Source: Paraburkholderia eburnea
GTDB taxonomy: Bacteria; Pseudomonadota; Gammaproteobacteria; Burkholderiales; Burkholderiaceae
DNA: 64,000 nt
Assembly (NCBI RefSeq): GCF_002917095.1
Contig: NZ_PQGA01000003.1
Coordinates: forward strand, 124,001-188,000
Reading direction: 5' to 3'
Part shown: positions 46,483-55,706 of the stretch, piece by piece
Numbering within the stretch: position 1 is the first letter of the stretch
How the letters are laid out: every line of letters starts with the position of its first letter
Position numbers and translations under genes: made by a program
Notes under the pieces: generated by a model
Databases searched by the model: none
Told to the model about the DNA's origin: nothing
The model's input: only the letters and a program-made list of their open reading frames with translations

Positions 46483-47579
46483 GTGGCGTGCGCCGGCCCG
46501 TTCCAGCGGCCAAGCTGGACGCTGGTCATCCGCGCTGAACCCCGCGCGGCTTCGGGTGCCGCCAGTTGCGCCGTGAAGCCGAGCGTCGTCTGCTGCGGCG
46601 ACAGCAGCGGCGCGGGCATCAGCTCCGGCCGCACCTGCATCTCAAGGTGCGCCTCGCTTTCGTAGCCCAGGTAGAAGCGCAGCAGCGCCATCACCTCGCG
46701 ATGCGCCGGCCTGCCGGGCACCAGCGCGAGCACGCCTTCACGCGTCACGGGCGTAAAGGTCACCCGCACCGTATTTGCCCGGTCGTAAAAGCCCCGGCCC
46801 AGCAGGCACTGCTCGCCCAGCGGTGCCGCTTCCACCTCATCCAGTTCCCGCCACACCGGGTAGAACTCCTCGACCGTGATCGGGCCGTCCGGCACCGCAT
46901 GCCGCAGCACCCCCGCCAGCCCTTCGGCCGTGCGGGTTTTCTGCATCGCGAGTCCAAGCATCGACAGCAGCCGGCGTTTGTCGGCAACCGACGCGAGGCT
47001 GTGCCGGGCGCTTCGCGATACGGGTTCCTGCGCGCTGTCCGTCGGCGTGAAAGCGGGTGCGCCCCGGCGTGCGGACGTACTGAACCCGAACCCCACGAAG
47101 CTGAGCAGGTAGCGCGACACCGGGTCCGTTCCATCGCGCCGGAAGCCCACCGGATAGCGGTACTTGCGCGCGACGCGGTAGAACTGCGTGGCCACGCGAT
47201 GGTGAAACAGGTCGAGGAACGCCGACAGCGCTTCCGCCCCGTCGCGGTGCTGCGCCACCTCGTCAGCGAAGTACGCGGGCATGCGTGCATCGACGCCGTA
47301 GAACCCCAGGAACGTCGTGCGCACGGCGGGCGGCGCGGACGGACTGTCGGCGTCGTACTCCACCGCGTCGATCTCGCGCCCCGGAAACCCCAGTTGCGGG
47401 CGCGAGCGGAAGCGCACCGGCTCCCGCGCGGGCGAATCCGTGGTGCCGAGGGGCGGTGCATCGGGCGCGGCCAGTTCGATCAGCTCGCAGAAGCGGATGA
47501 AGTTCATCCGCGTGGCGTCACCGAGCAATGCGGGCAGCAGTGGCGGCAGGGTCGCCGCAAGCACGTCCTGGGCGTTCAA
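46479..47579 (-). CDS. tssG: TssG, type VI secretion baseplate protein
   Basis: Baseplate wedge subunit of 366 aa. N-terminal MNFIRFCELIELAAPD and the RFRSRPQLGFPGREIDAVEY stretch, then LGFYGVDARMPAYFADEVAQ and FLDLFHHRVATQFYRVARKY, are the TssG (ImpH/VasB) hallmarks. It forms the wedge with two TssF copies. The ATG overlaps the tssF stop and its own stop overlaps the tssJ start, so the three are tightly coupled. Confidence 0.93.
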   Translation of the reverse strand: MNAQDVLAATLPPLLPALLGDATRMNFIRFCELIELAAPDAPPLGTTDSPAREPVRFRSRPQLGFPGREIDAVEYDADSPSAPPAVRTTFLGFYGVDARMPAYFADEVAQHRDGAEALSAFLDLFHHRVATQFYRVARKYRYPVGFRRDGTDPVSRYLLSFVGFGFSTSARRGAPAFTPTDSAQEPVSRSARHSLASVADKRRLLSMLGLAMQKTRTAEGLAGVLRHAVPDGPITVEEFYPVWRELDEVEAAPLGEQCLLGRGFYDRANTVRVTFTPVTREGVLALVPGRPAHREVMALLRFYLGYESEAHLEMQVRPELMPAPLLSPQQTTLGFTAQLAAPEAARGSARMTSVQLGRWNGPAHAT

Positions 47580-49399
47580 AACGGCGCCCCTTCGCCCTGG
47601 ATTGCCGGCCAGTCGATGCGCCGGCCGGTGGGCTTCGCGACGACCACCAGCTTCGTGTAGAGGTTCGCGGTCGCGTACAGCCCGAGGAAGCGGCTGAGCA
47701 TGCTGCCGAACAGTTCGAGATCCCCGTCACCCGCGAAGTGCCGGCTGTCGAGCGTCACCGTGATCTCCACGCCCCGCATGAGGCCGCCCTTGACGAGCTT
47801 CTGCAGCGGCCGGTGCCGCACGTCGCTGATCGATTCGATACGCTGGCGGTTCACCTCGCCTTCGGTCCAGTCGTAGAGCGACAGCGAGCCGCGCAGGATC
47901 TCCGCGTCGAGAAGCGACAGATAGCTGGGCGCGAGATGCGAGAGCACGCGCCACTGGAAACGGTCACCCGTGGGGGGATAGACCGGCAGCGTGGGCGCCG
48001 TAAGGTTGCTCACTGCCGCGACGTTCGTAAATCCCCCGCGCATGCGCCGGATGCCCGCCTCGCGCAGCGCCCGGCGGGGCAGCATGCCGTTGGTGCCCGT
48101 CACCGACAGCGTCAGCTTCTCCTTCGGCAGCGTATCCGCCCTCTCCCGGGCGTGGCCGCCCAGCACAATCCAGGTGTCGAAGCGACCGGAGGGACCGCGC
48201 TGCATGCGCGTGTGGTAGTAGCGCTCGGGCTTTTCGTGACGCAGCATGCCGCCACGATGACGGAACGCCGCGAACGGCACGTATTCGAAGCGCCGGCCGC
48301 GTTCCATGCACTGCACCGCATCGACGGAATAGATGTCGATGGGCGAGTCCTGCTGTGCCCCCGTCGTCACGCGGTATTCGTTCTCGTGGGGCGTGACGCT
48401 CACCAGGTCGGCCTCCACAGGAAACAGGTTGATGGCGGGCGTGCAGTAGAGCCGCACATTGTCCGCGCCGAAGCGCATGTCGTCCGGGTACGGTCTGTCG
48501 AGCACCACCTCGACATCGACCCACGGTGCCGCCGCCGGAATCGCCTGCATGTCGAGCCCGAGCAGATCGAAGAACATGAACTTCTCGGGGAACGTAAAGT
48601 ACTCCAGCAGCAGCTGGTAGCCGCTGAACGCCTCGTCGGCGTTGGGCCAGAGCCGTTCGCCGGTCGCAAAACCGGCCGGTGTCAGGCGCAGGCCGGGCAT
48701 GGCCTGGGGCGTTCCCGGCCGGTCCTCGGGCCAGCCCGGCACGCGCACGTGCATCGACACCGGCTTCGCGCTGAGCGCGGCGTAGAGGGCCAAGGCAACG
48801 GGCCGGTCGGCATTCAGGTACAGGCGCAGACGCGGCACCTCCAGACGCTCACGCTGCGTCTGGGGCTGGACCGTCAGACGCAGGCGGATGACCGAGTGGC
48901 CATCCTCGCGGGCGTAGGCGCCGGCTTCGGTCAACGAGAGCGGATACAGGTCAACGGCCTGTGTGGTGCGGTATACGCATTCGACGTACGCCTCGCCGCC
49001 CGTTCCGTTCCCGGCCTGCCCAGACGCGATGGGGTCCGAGGTGGCTTCCAGCCCTGGCTCTACCGTTTCGTGCTTCTGCAGCGCCCCCCGGTCGGGCGTC
49101 AGCTCCAGGATCGCCAGCGACGGGATCATGCGCAGGTAGTGCGGCCAGAGCATGCTGACCAGACCCTCGGTCAGCTCCGGCAGCTCATCATCGAGCTTGT
49201 GGCGCAGCCGCCCCATCAGAAACGCGAAGCCTTCAAAAAGCCGTTCGACGTGCGGGTCCCCCTCGCCCACGCGGTCAAGTTCCAGTTCACGCGCGCGCTC
49301 GGGGAACGCGCGGGCGAACTCCTTCGCGGCCTCGCGCAGGTAGCGCATTTCCGCCTCGTAGTAGCGCAGGATCTCGTTGTCCCTGACTGGATCGGTCAT
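47576..49399 (-). CDS. tssF: TssF, type VI secretion baseplate protein
   Basis: Baseplate wedge subunit of 607 aa. The start MTDPVRDNEILRYYEAEMRY with LREAAKEFARAFPERARELE, and VERLFEGFAFLMGRLRHKLD, match TssF (ImpG/VasA). The C-terminus ends VVVAKPTGRRIDWPAIQGEG, also typical. The start at 49399 has AAGGAG about 7 bp upstream; a frame extending to 49471 overlaps the tssM-like end. It lies 58 bp after the tssM-like gene. Confidence 0.94.
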   Translation of the reverse strand: MTDPVRDNEILRYYEAEMRYLREAAKEFARAFPERARELELDRVGEGDPHVERLFEGFAFLMGRLRHKLDDELPELTEGLVSMLWPHYLRMIPSLAILELTPDRGALQKHETVEPGLEATSDPIASGQAGNGTGGEAYVECVYRTTQAVDLYPLSLTEAGAYAREDGHSVIRLRLTVQPQTQRERLEVPRLRLYLNADRPVALALYAALSAKPVSMHVRVPGWPEDRPGTPQAMPGLRLTPAGFATGERLWPNADEAFSGYQLLLEYFTFPEKFMFFDLLGLDMQAIPAAAPWVDVEVVLDRPYPDDMRFGADNVRLYCTPAINLFPVEADLVSVTPHENEYRVTTGAQQDSPIDIYSVDAVQCMERGRRFEYVPFAAFRHRGGMLRHEKPERYYHTRMQRGPSGRFDTWIVLGGHARERADTLPKEKLTLSVTGTNGMLPRRALREAGIRRMRGGFTNVAAVSNLTAPTLPVYPPTGDRFQWRVLSHLAPSYLSLLDAEILRGSLSLYDWTEGEVNRQRIESISDVRHRPLQKLVKGGLMRGVEITVTLDSRHFAGDGDLELFGSMLSRFLGLYATANLYTKLVVVAKPTGRRIDWPAIQGEGAPF

Positions 49400-49457
49400 C
49401 GTCACTCCTTGATGCGGGCGCTCAACTGTGCGTGGCGCGGGTGGCTGTTCGTGGACA

Positions 49458-52400
49458 TCAGGGCGCAACACCTGCGGGCAGCGACACCGCCGCGTGCTTC
49501 GCGGCCAGAATCGCCGCCTTCGGCAGGGGCGGCGGACCCGCCGGCTGGCTCACCGCCTTGACGGCCGGCCCAGGGCTGTCAATGAAGATGCGCGAGGGTA
49601 GCGCGAAGCCTCTGAGCGCCAGGAGTTCCAGCGGCCCTTTACCCACGTCGGTACGCAGGATGTAGTGGACCGGGCGCGTGAACTCCGCCGGGGCCGGGGC
49701 GAGCGGCCCCTGCGCGTTCAGGGCGTCCTGATCCGTCGCGGTGTCGGCCTTCGCGACCGCCGGCTTCGTTCCTGCTTCCGGCGCGGCCCGCCACGTGAGC
49801 TGGTACGTTGCGCTGTCCAGCGGTTCGACCGTGGCCCGTTCGAGCATGCGCACCAGCGCCCAGCGGCCACTGAACTCGAAACTGCGGCTGGTGCCCGCCG
49901 TGTCGGTCTGCCATTCGAGCCGGGTGCCCGCCTTCTGGGGCTCGCCCGAGGGCCACGTCATCGTGCTCCACGTCTCCACCTGGTTGTAGTAGTGCAGGGT
50001 CTGTCCGTCGAGCGTGAGCAGCGTGTCGGTGATGCCGGGCGTGGGCACGGGCTTGAGTCCGAACACGAACTGCGGTTCGCCCTGCGCCAGCAGGTGCGCG
50101 GCAAGCTTGTGCAGCGTGTTGATGGCCTTCAGGAAAGCCGGATCAAAGGCGCGTGAGGTACTGCCCGCGCCCGCACCGCCCGAGACCGGCACCCACTGGT
50201 CGCCCTGGAGCTGCAGCGCGCCCGCAAGCTGCGTGGTCAGGAACGCATCGAGGACGCCGCCCTGCGGCTTCAGGAAACGGGCCAGTTCGGGCAGCGAGGC
50301 ATCGTTCGACGTACTGGCAAACGGATAACGCCCGGCAAACGACTGGTTCCACGCCTCGACAATGCTCTGCCGCCAGGCGTCGTTCAGGCTCGATTCGGCG
50401 GGCGCGAGCACCGTGCGCGTGGCCTGCGTGACGGGTTCGACAAAGAGCGTGTTGCCCATGCCGGCCCACTGCTCACCGAGGCTCGCCGCGATGAGCTTCG
50501 CGTAGTTCAGGGTATCGGAGAGATCCGAGCCCTTGCCCTGGTACAGCGCCTGCGCAACCTGACGCGCCTGATCGTCGGAATCGGGGCTGTCGCTGATCTG
50601 CTGCAGCTTCAGGCGCAGCGTCGTCACGCGTTCGGTGAAGCGCTCCAGGCTCAGGTCGCTCGCGCCAGGCGTGTTGCCGCTGCCCTGTCCGACGAGCCGG
50701 AGGACCGGCCCGAAGGATGCCCCCAGCGGTCCGGCCGGATCGGGTTGTGCTGCCTGCGGGGTATCGTCATTTTTGCCGAACAGGTTCTGCGCCTTCGTCA
50801 CCAGCGCATCGGAGATCGACGCCTGCTGCGCGCCCGCGCCGCCCTGCCAGGCGAGCGACTTCATCAGCGCAATGACGGGAGACTGGCGCGCATCGGCGAT
50901 GAGCCTGAGCTGCCCCACCGCAGAGGGAAGGGTCGTCGCCGCATCGAGGCGCAGGCTGTTCATGAAATCCTGCCAGTGCTCCCCATAGTCGGCAAAGTAC
51001 CGCTTGCGCAGGGCCCTGCGCAGTGACTCCGGGGTCTGGGCATCCGGTGCGCCCGGTGCGCCGCCTTGTGCGCTGGCGGTGTTGCCGAGCACCCAGTCGG
51101 CGGTGACGCCATTGTGCTTCGCGGCCTCGTCAATCGCGGCCTCGATGGTGCCTTCCCACGCCTGGCGGGTGAAGACGCCGGGCACCGTGGCCGTGGTGCG
51201 GAACAGGCCGCGCGTATCCGTGCCGGCGGTCAGCGACGCCAGCGTCTGGTCGGGATACTTGTGGCCCACGGAATCCAGGATGCCCTGGTAGATCGTGTCT
51301 TCCGAACTTTTAACCCCTATCATCGCCAGCAGCGTCTGGCGCGCGTTGCCGACCAGATCCTCACGGGGCTGGATGCGCCAGTCGGGATGCGCCTGCAGAT
51401 GCTGAGTCCAGAAGCCCATCAGCTGCGTGGCGAAATCCAGCTTCTCGCCAGGACGCAGTCCGGTGTCGAGGTTCCAGTGGCGGGCAAGTTCCGGTGCCAT
51501 GAAGGCCGCATCGACGCGCTGCGGCTCGGCCATCATGAGGTAGGTCTTGAGCGCCTGCTGGCCATCCTGCGCCATCTGGCTGCTCTGGGTGTCGAGCTGC
51601 GCAGTCTGCATCTGGCCGAGATCCACGAGCTGACCTTCGATGTCCTGCTGGGTGGGCGCGACAAGCAGCGTGCGTGCCGCACGCGCGTAGGGCGTCCACA
51701 ACGCGTCGAGCACGGCGCGGTCGTGGTTCAGGCCAAAGCGGGTAAGCAGCGGTGTGTGTTGCTGCACACGTGCCTCGTGCAGGCCGATGCGCTGCTGAAG
51801 GGCGAGGAGCGCGCGCAGACGTCCGGGGGTATCGCCCGCGCGGTCGAGCGCCTGCAGGGCCTCCTTCGTGAGCATGACCTCGTGCGCGTTGTTCATGCCC
51901 GAGACCAGCATGCCCGCGCTCCACAGGCCGATGGCGGCAAGCGCGATAGCCGACGACACCGTATAGGGATGCGCCAGGGTACGTCGCCCCGGCATGCGGG
52001 TGCTCGCCTCGGCCAGATAGCGCCATAGCGGCAGATGGGCGCTGTCCACGCCCGGTGTCAATACGATGTCAGTCGGCAACGGAGCGAAGAAAGCGCCTGC
52101 GACCGGCAACGGACGGCGCTGCCAGTCGGTAAGGGCCGCGATCCAGCGTGCAAGCGGCGCGCTGCGGGTATCAAGCCGCTTCGACAGTTCCGAGGCGTAA
52201 ACGTGGTCGCCGTTATCTGCGAGTTGGTACACGCTCCGGTCGGCCAGCCTGTCGCGCAAATCGATCAGCGCGGTTTCAACGGCCGCAGCATCCAGGCCAC
52301 GACTGAATTCGCAACCTGTTACAGGCGTGCTGACTCCGTGAACCGGATCGGCCCCTGCGACATCAAGAATGTACACTGGCGCCGACCAGCGCACGACCTC

Positions 52401-53027
52401 AGAGATGCGCGAGAGGCGAGAACCCCATGGGTTCCTCTCATGCACAGAATCCGGCAACGGCATTTTGCCATCTAGCAGGAGCACGATGGCGTCAAGCGGA
52501 CGGCCGCGCCGCAACCGACGAATCTGGCGCAACCTGGACTCATCGATACGGGCGTTGGATTCCAGGCCACCCCACAACAGCACGACATCGTCGGTGACCC
52601 GAAAGCCTCTCTCGGCTAGTTCCGGTACTAGGCGGGAGATCACCGGACCCTCACCGACCAGTAACAACCAGGGTATCTGATAACGCCGACCCCACCAACC
52701 GTAGCGGTCGCGCAGTACATCTTTTAGCTCGTCTGCCCAGCTTCGCTGGACCGTAACATTGGAAGTGCCAGTCGCTCCAGCACGGGCAGCAGGATCGCGA
52801 ACATAGCGACGGGAGGCACGCTGAGGAGCGTGCCTCGCCCCCCAACGCCAGGCGGTCGCAAATGGTCCCCGTGCAAGCAACAGGATTGCACCGGCCAGCA
52901 ACACGACCGTGACCCTGAGTACAGCCGAGGGGTGCAGCGCCCCACCCTGAAACCAGGCCAGGACGGCGACAATCAACGTGAGAGTGACGACGAAAATCCA
53001 GTAACCCGACAGCTTGCGGTTGCTCAT
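49458..53027 (-). CDS. tssM: TssM-like (IcmF) protein without a clear Walker A
   Basis: Inner-membrane protein of 1189 aa of the T6SS membrane complex. Two N-terminal helices (GYWIFVVTLTLIVAVLAWFQ, SAVLRVTVVLLAGAILLLAR) and one near residue 360 (VSSAIALAAIGLWSAGMLVS) fit TssM, with the IcmF domain between and a large periplasmic region after. The usual P-loop position reads PWLLLVGEGPVISRLVPEL, so the GKS/GKT of ATP-binding TssM proteins is absent. The C-terminal beta-rich VPTPG/WSTMTWPSGEPQKAG part resembles the TssJ-binding end. It overlaps the upstream membrane-protein gene by 4 bp. Confidence 0.85.
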   Translation of the reverse strand: MSNRKLSGYWIFVVTLTLIVAVLAWFQGGALHPSAVLRVTVVLLAGAILLLARGPFATAWRWGARHAPQRASRRYVRDPAARAGATGTSNVTVQRSWADELKDVLRDRYGWWGRRYQIPWLLLVGEGPVISRLVPELAERGFRVTDDVVLLWGGLESNARIDESRLRQIRRLRRGRPLDAIVLLLDGKMPLPDSVHERNPWGSRLSRISEVVRWSAPVYILDVAGADPVHGVSTPVTGCEFSRGLDAAAVETALIDLRDRLADRSVYQLADNGDHVYASELSKRLDTRSAPLARWIAALTDWQRRPLPVAGAFFAPLPTDIVLTPGVDSAHLPLWRYLAEASTRMPGRRTLAHPYTVSSAIALAAIGLWSAGMLVSGMNNAHEVMLTKEALQALDRAGDTPGRLRALLALQQRIGLHEARVQQHTPLLTRFGLNHDRAVLDALWTPYARAARTLLVAPTQQDIEGQLVDLGQMQTAQLDTQSSQMAQDGQQALKTYLMMAEPQRVDAAFMAPELARHWNLDTGLRPGEKLDFATQLMGFWTQHLQAHPDWRIQPREDLVGNARQTLLAMIGVKSSEDTIYQGILDSVGHKYPDQTLASLTAGTDTRGLFRTTATVPGVFTRQAWEGTIEAAIDEAAKHNGVTADWVLGNTASAQGGAPGAPDAQTPESLRRALRKRYFADYGEHWQDFMNSLRLDAATTLPSAVGQLRLIADARQSPVIALMKSLAWQGGAGAQQASISDALVTKAQNLFGKNDDTPQAAQPDPAGPLGASFGPVLRLVGQGSGNTPGASDLSLERFTERVTTLRLKLQQISDSPDSDDQARQVAQALYQGKGSDLSDTLNYAKLIAASLGEQWAGMGNTLFVEPVTQATRTVLAPAESSLNDAWRQSIVEAWNQSFAGRYPFASTSNDASLPELARFLKPQGGVLDAFLTTQLAGALQLQGDQWVPVSGGAGAGSTSRAFDPAFLKAINTLHKLAAHLLAQGEPQFVFGLKPVPTPGITDTLLTLDGQTLHYYNQVETWSTMTWPSGEPQKAGTRLEWQTDTAGTSRSFEFSGRWALVRMLERATVEPLDSATYQLTWRAAPEAGTKPAVAKADTATDQDALNAQGPLAPAPAEFTRPVHYILRTDVGKGPLELLALRGFALPSRIFIDSPGPAVKAVSQPAGPPPLPKAAILAAKHAAVSLPAGVAP

Positions 53028-54262
53028 CCTTGCTCTTCTGTTTCTGTTATATGACCCGAAGGCCGGACGACGGCCAGTCGCAGGCTGCTTTCACGGCTTG
53101 CGACCATTTGTGGCGTTGTCATCTGCCCTGCAAACTCCGCTGCCAGGGCAATGGCAAGCCATGCCGCCGCCGCGCCCGGGTTGCCGATAGCCAAGTCGAT
53201 GTCGTGGACGCCGGAAAACGAATCGGTCAACGATATACCGGACTGCAGATCGGACGATGCCTTGAGTAGTCCTGCCTTGTCTCCCTGATCCAGACCAGCC
53301 TGCCATAGATCACTGACCTGTTCAGCTTCAGCGTCCCCCCACATGAGTGAGCGGGCCACTGCATCGTTGATCGTGCCCACTCCAACGCTCACCGGACGAT
53401 GCAGCAGGGCTTTCGGCGTCAATCCGCTGCGCTGCGCAAGTGGCACCCAGCCAAGCAGTAGCGCTACCGCCGCTTCAGCGCCGTTGACTTGAGGTATCGA
53501 ATGCAACTGCACTGCCACGAACAGCGCAAATTTCTCCAGCCCCGTCCCGCCGCGAACATCCAGCCACGTATCCAGCGCCATCACTCCGTCCCGCAATGAC
53601 AGCAGTGCCGCCTCGACCGGACGATGACCAAAGGCCCGCCAGCAGTTCTGCCAGGCGTCGTGTATGGGCGCCCATTCCGTATCTGGCTGAAGTTGCAGAT
53701 ACACCTCCAGTGGCGCGTGCTCCGGAACAACCCGCAGGGTTTCGTCCAGCCGTTCCAGCAATTCAACGAAGCAGGCCTCGTACCGGCTCCCGAACGCAGG
53801 ATTATCAGCACTGGCCAATCGTGTGTGGCGGACAGCATCGCCGCTGCCAGATGACTTTCGGGATTCCAGCGCCTGAACTTCACCGGCAATATCCTTCGCG
53901 ACATTGTGGCTTCCCATCGCACTCAGATAGGCACTGTCCAGTATCGCCAAGGGTTCGCGGGCAAACTGGACCGCCTCGGACCTGTCGGCCTCAAGCTGTT
54001 CCTTGTCCGCTTCAAAGCGATCCGCTTCCTGCTCGAAATAGAGTTCGCGTAAACCATATGCCAGGCAACCGGCAAACGCCGGGAGTACCAGTAGCCGCAC
54101 CCAGAACCATAGGGTATTGGTGGGTTGCCCATTGGGCCAGGTGACCAGCATCGCTATCACACCCGCTATCACGACCAGCAGGAAAATGACGAGCCAAACC
54201 ATCAATCCTGGCGGCTCCGGCGGCGTCAAATCCCCCTGAGGGGATGGCAGTTCAACCGGCAT
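53024..54262 (-). CDS. Membrane and coiled-coil protein, T6SS-associated, unknown
   Basis: Protein of 412 aa. Two N-terminal membrane helices (about residues 20-42, MVWLVIFLLVVIAGVIAMLV, and 50-68) are followed by a short charged coiled coil (EQEADRFEADKEQLEADRSE) and a helical cytoplasmic or periplasmic domain with LGWVPLAQRSGLTPKALLHR. It does not resemble TssL, TssK or TssA as known to me. The tight coupling to the TssM-like gene (4-bp overlap) suggests that the two work together, perhaps replacing the missing TssL. This is inference. Confidence 0.7.
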   Translation of the reverse strand: MPVELPSPQGDLTPPEPPGLMVWLVIFLLVVIAGVIAMLVTWPNGQPTNTLWFWVRLLVLPAFAGCLAYGLRELYFEQEADRFEADKEQLEADRSEAVQFAREPLAILDSAYLSAMGSHNVAKDIAGEVQALESRKSSGSGDAVRHTRLASADNPAFGSRYEACFVELLERLDETLRVVPEHAPLEVYLQLQPDTEWAPIHDAWQNCWRAFGHRPVEAALLSLRDGVMALDTWLDVRGGTGLEKFALFVAVQLHSIPQVNGAEAAVALLLGWVPLAQRSGLTPKALLHRPVSVGVGTINDAVARSLMWGDAEAEQVSDLWQAGLDQGDKAGLLKASSDLQSGISLTDSFSGVHDIDLAIGNPGAAAAWLAIALAAEFAGQMTTPQMVASRESSLRLAVVRPSGHITETEEQG

Positions 54263-54271
54263 GTCTGACGC

Positions 54272-54523
54272 CTAGTTCACGCTCGATATCAAGCGGCAAC
54301 CGCACATCGCGCGATGCCCCTGGCGGGCAACAGGAATGCCATCGTCCTTCATCGATTCATCGCCCTCGATGATGCGATTTGGACGGACATCCGGGTGTTT
54401 GGGGCATGTCACCTCGTCACCCTTGCGTGCCACAAAGCGGCCCTCGTAACGCATTGTCTGAGAAGCACTGACCACCTTGCCGCCGTGATCTGTATCATCG
54501 CCCAACCGGATCAGGTCATTCAT
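54272..54523 (-). CDS. PAAR-domain spike-tip protein
   Basis: Protein of 83 aa. MNDLIRLGDDTDHGGKVVSA and GIPVARQGHRAMCGCRLISS carry the PAAR-type spaced His/Cys positions that bind zinc and cap the VgrG trimer. The length is typical for a stand-alone PAAR protein. It lies 9 bp before the 412-aa membrane-protein gene. A second PAAR gene is at 62018-62299. Confidence 0.85.
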   Translation of the reverse strand: MNDLIRLGDDTDHGGKVVSASQTMRYEGRFVARKGDEVTCPKHPDVRPNRIIEGDESMKDDGIPVARQGHRAMCGCRLISSVN

Positions 54524-54678
54524 TTCTTGACTCCTTTTCTATGTTGTTAAATGTTTCGTGGATATTCATGCAGCAACTGCCGGGTCAAACCCATCATCTG
54601 TCACCCGCAGTTATCAATTCGTTACCACCTCGCAGCAACCAGACCAAACTGGTCCCAAGCTCTTCAGCGGCATAGCAA

Positions 54679-55704
54679 TCATTGCCGCAACGACTGCTCG
54701 CGGGCGCGCTCCTTTTCCCAGCGACGCCTCGCCTTTGCCTCCGCGTATTCGAGCACCCCTGGGATATCCGCCGCGAACTGTCCCGTGGACTCTGGAACAG
54801 GCCACACATTCGGATCGTCTGCTGCGACCTGGCAGGTCGCTTCGATCTCTGGCGAGAAGACAGGCTCCTTGCAGGTGCGGAACACCAACCATCGTGTGGC
54901 CGTGAACAGCGCAATGAACGGCGACAGGAGGACACGCCTGAGCGTAGTCGTCGCACTGGTGAAGTTCACCGCAAAGAGCATGGAGTTCTTCAGCGTGGGC
55001 GTAACCGACAGCGCCACGTACTTCGCCATCGGACTGTCGACCACAGCGTCGGGACCTTCATCCATGTAACGCCGGATGAATTCCCACATCTCGCGCACCG
55101 GGGGTTCGCTTTCCGCTGCGTGGCCAAGCGCGAACGTGTCCTTTACCACTTCGCCGTCCAGCACCTCACCGCGTATGTCACGCAGAAATTTCATGTCCGT
55201 GCCGCGACCAATGTGAAAGTACATCGACTCCCACGGTACACTTAGGACTCCACCCGGACCGTTGTGCCTGAACACATGCACCATTCTTGTCTTCCGATTG
55301 AAACGGATGGGATAGTGGGTGTAGGTGAAGTAGTCGTATCGAATCGTGAAGTAATAGAGCAAATAGCTGATCCCAAAACCGAAAATCGATATCGCTACGG
55401 CGCATGCCACATTGGTCCAAAGGTCTTGACCCGCTTCCGGAATTAAACGCAATAATACATAGGCCGCGTATATCCCGGAACCGGCAATGAAGATACATCC
55501 CAACGTTGCTACAAATGTGTTGAGCATTCCACGAAAGCGGAATCGGCGATCGATCCAGTCAATATAGGTCGAATTGATGTGAATCAGGCTAATATGCTGT
55601 CCTGGTTCGATGTCAGCTTGTGTTTCATGTGGAAGAGACTCTTGGCGCTCTTGAGCAGACAACGTGCGGTCAACAGGAAACGAACGAATCCAGCCGGTGT
55701 ACAT
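54679..55704 (-). CDS. DUF6708 membrane protein, candidate immunity protein
   Basis: Protein of 341 aa. Two hydrophobic helices near residues 60-85 and 98-120 (TFVATLGCIFIAGSGIYAAY, VACAVAISIFGFGISYLLYY) are followed by the IRFNRKTRMVHVFRHNGPGG segment that I associate with DUF6708. Its place directly after the VasX-like effector gene (2 bp) and its membrane nature fit an immunity protein against a membrane-acting toxin. Function is inferred; DUF6708 proteins are common next to T6SS effectors in Burkholderia. Base composition is more AT-rich than the flanking genes. Confidence 0.75.
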   Translation of the reverse strand: MYTGWIRSFPVDRTLSAQERQESLPHETQADIEPGQHISLIHINSTYIDWIDRRFRFRGMLNTFVATLGCIFIAGSGIYAAYVLLRLIPEAGQDLWTNVACAVAISIFGFGISYLLYYFTIRYDYFTYTHYPIRFNRKTRMVHVFRHNGPGGVLSVPWESMYFHIGRGTDMKFLRDIRGEVLDGEVVKDTFALGHAAESEPPVREMWEFIRRYMDEGPDAVVDSPMAKYVALSVTPTLKNSMLFAVNFTSATTTLRRVLLSPFIALFTATRWLVFRTCKEPVFSPEIEATCQVAADDPNVWPVPESTGQFAADIPGVLEYAEAKARRRWEKERAREQSLRQ

Positions 55705-55706
55705 CT

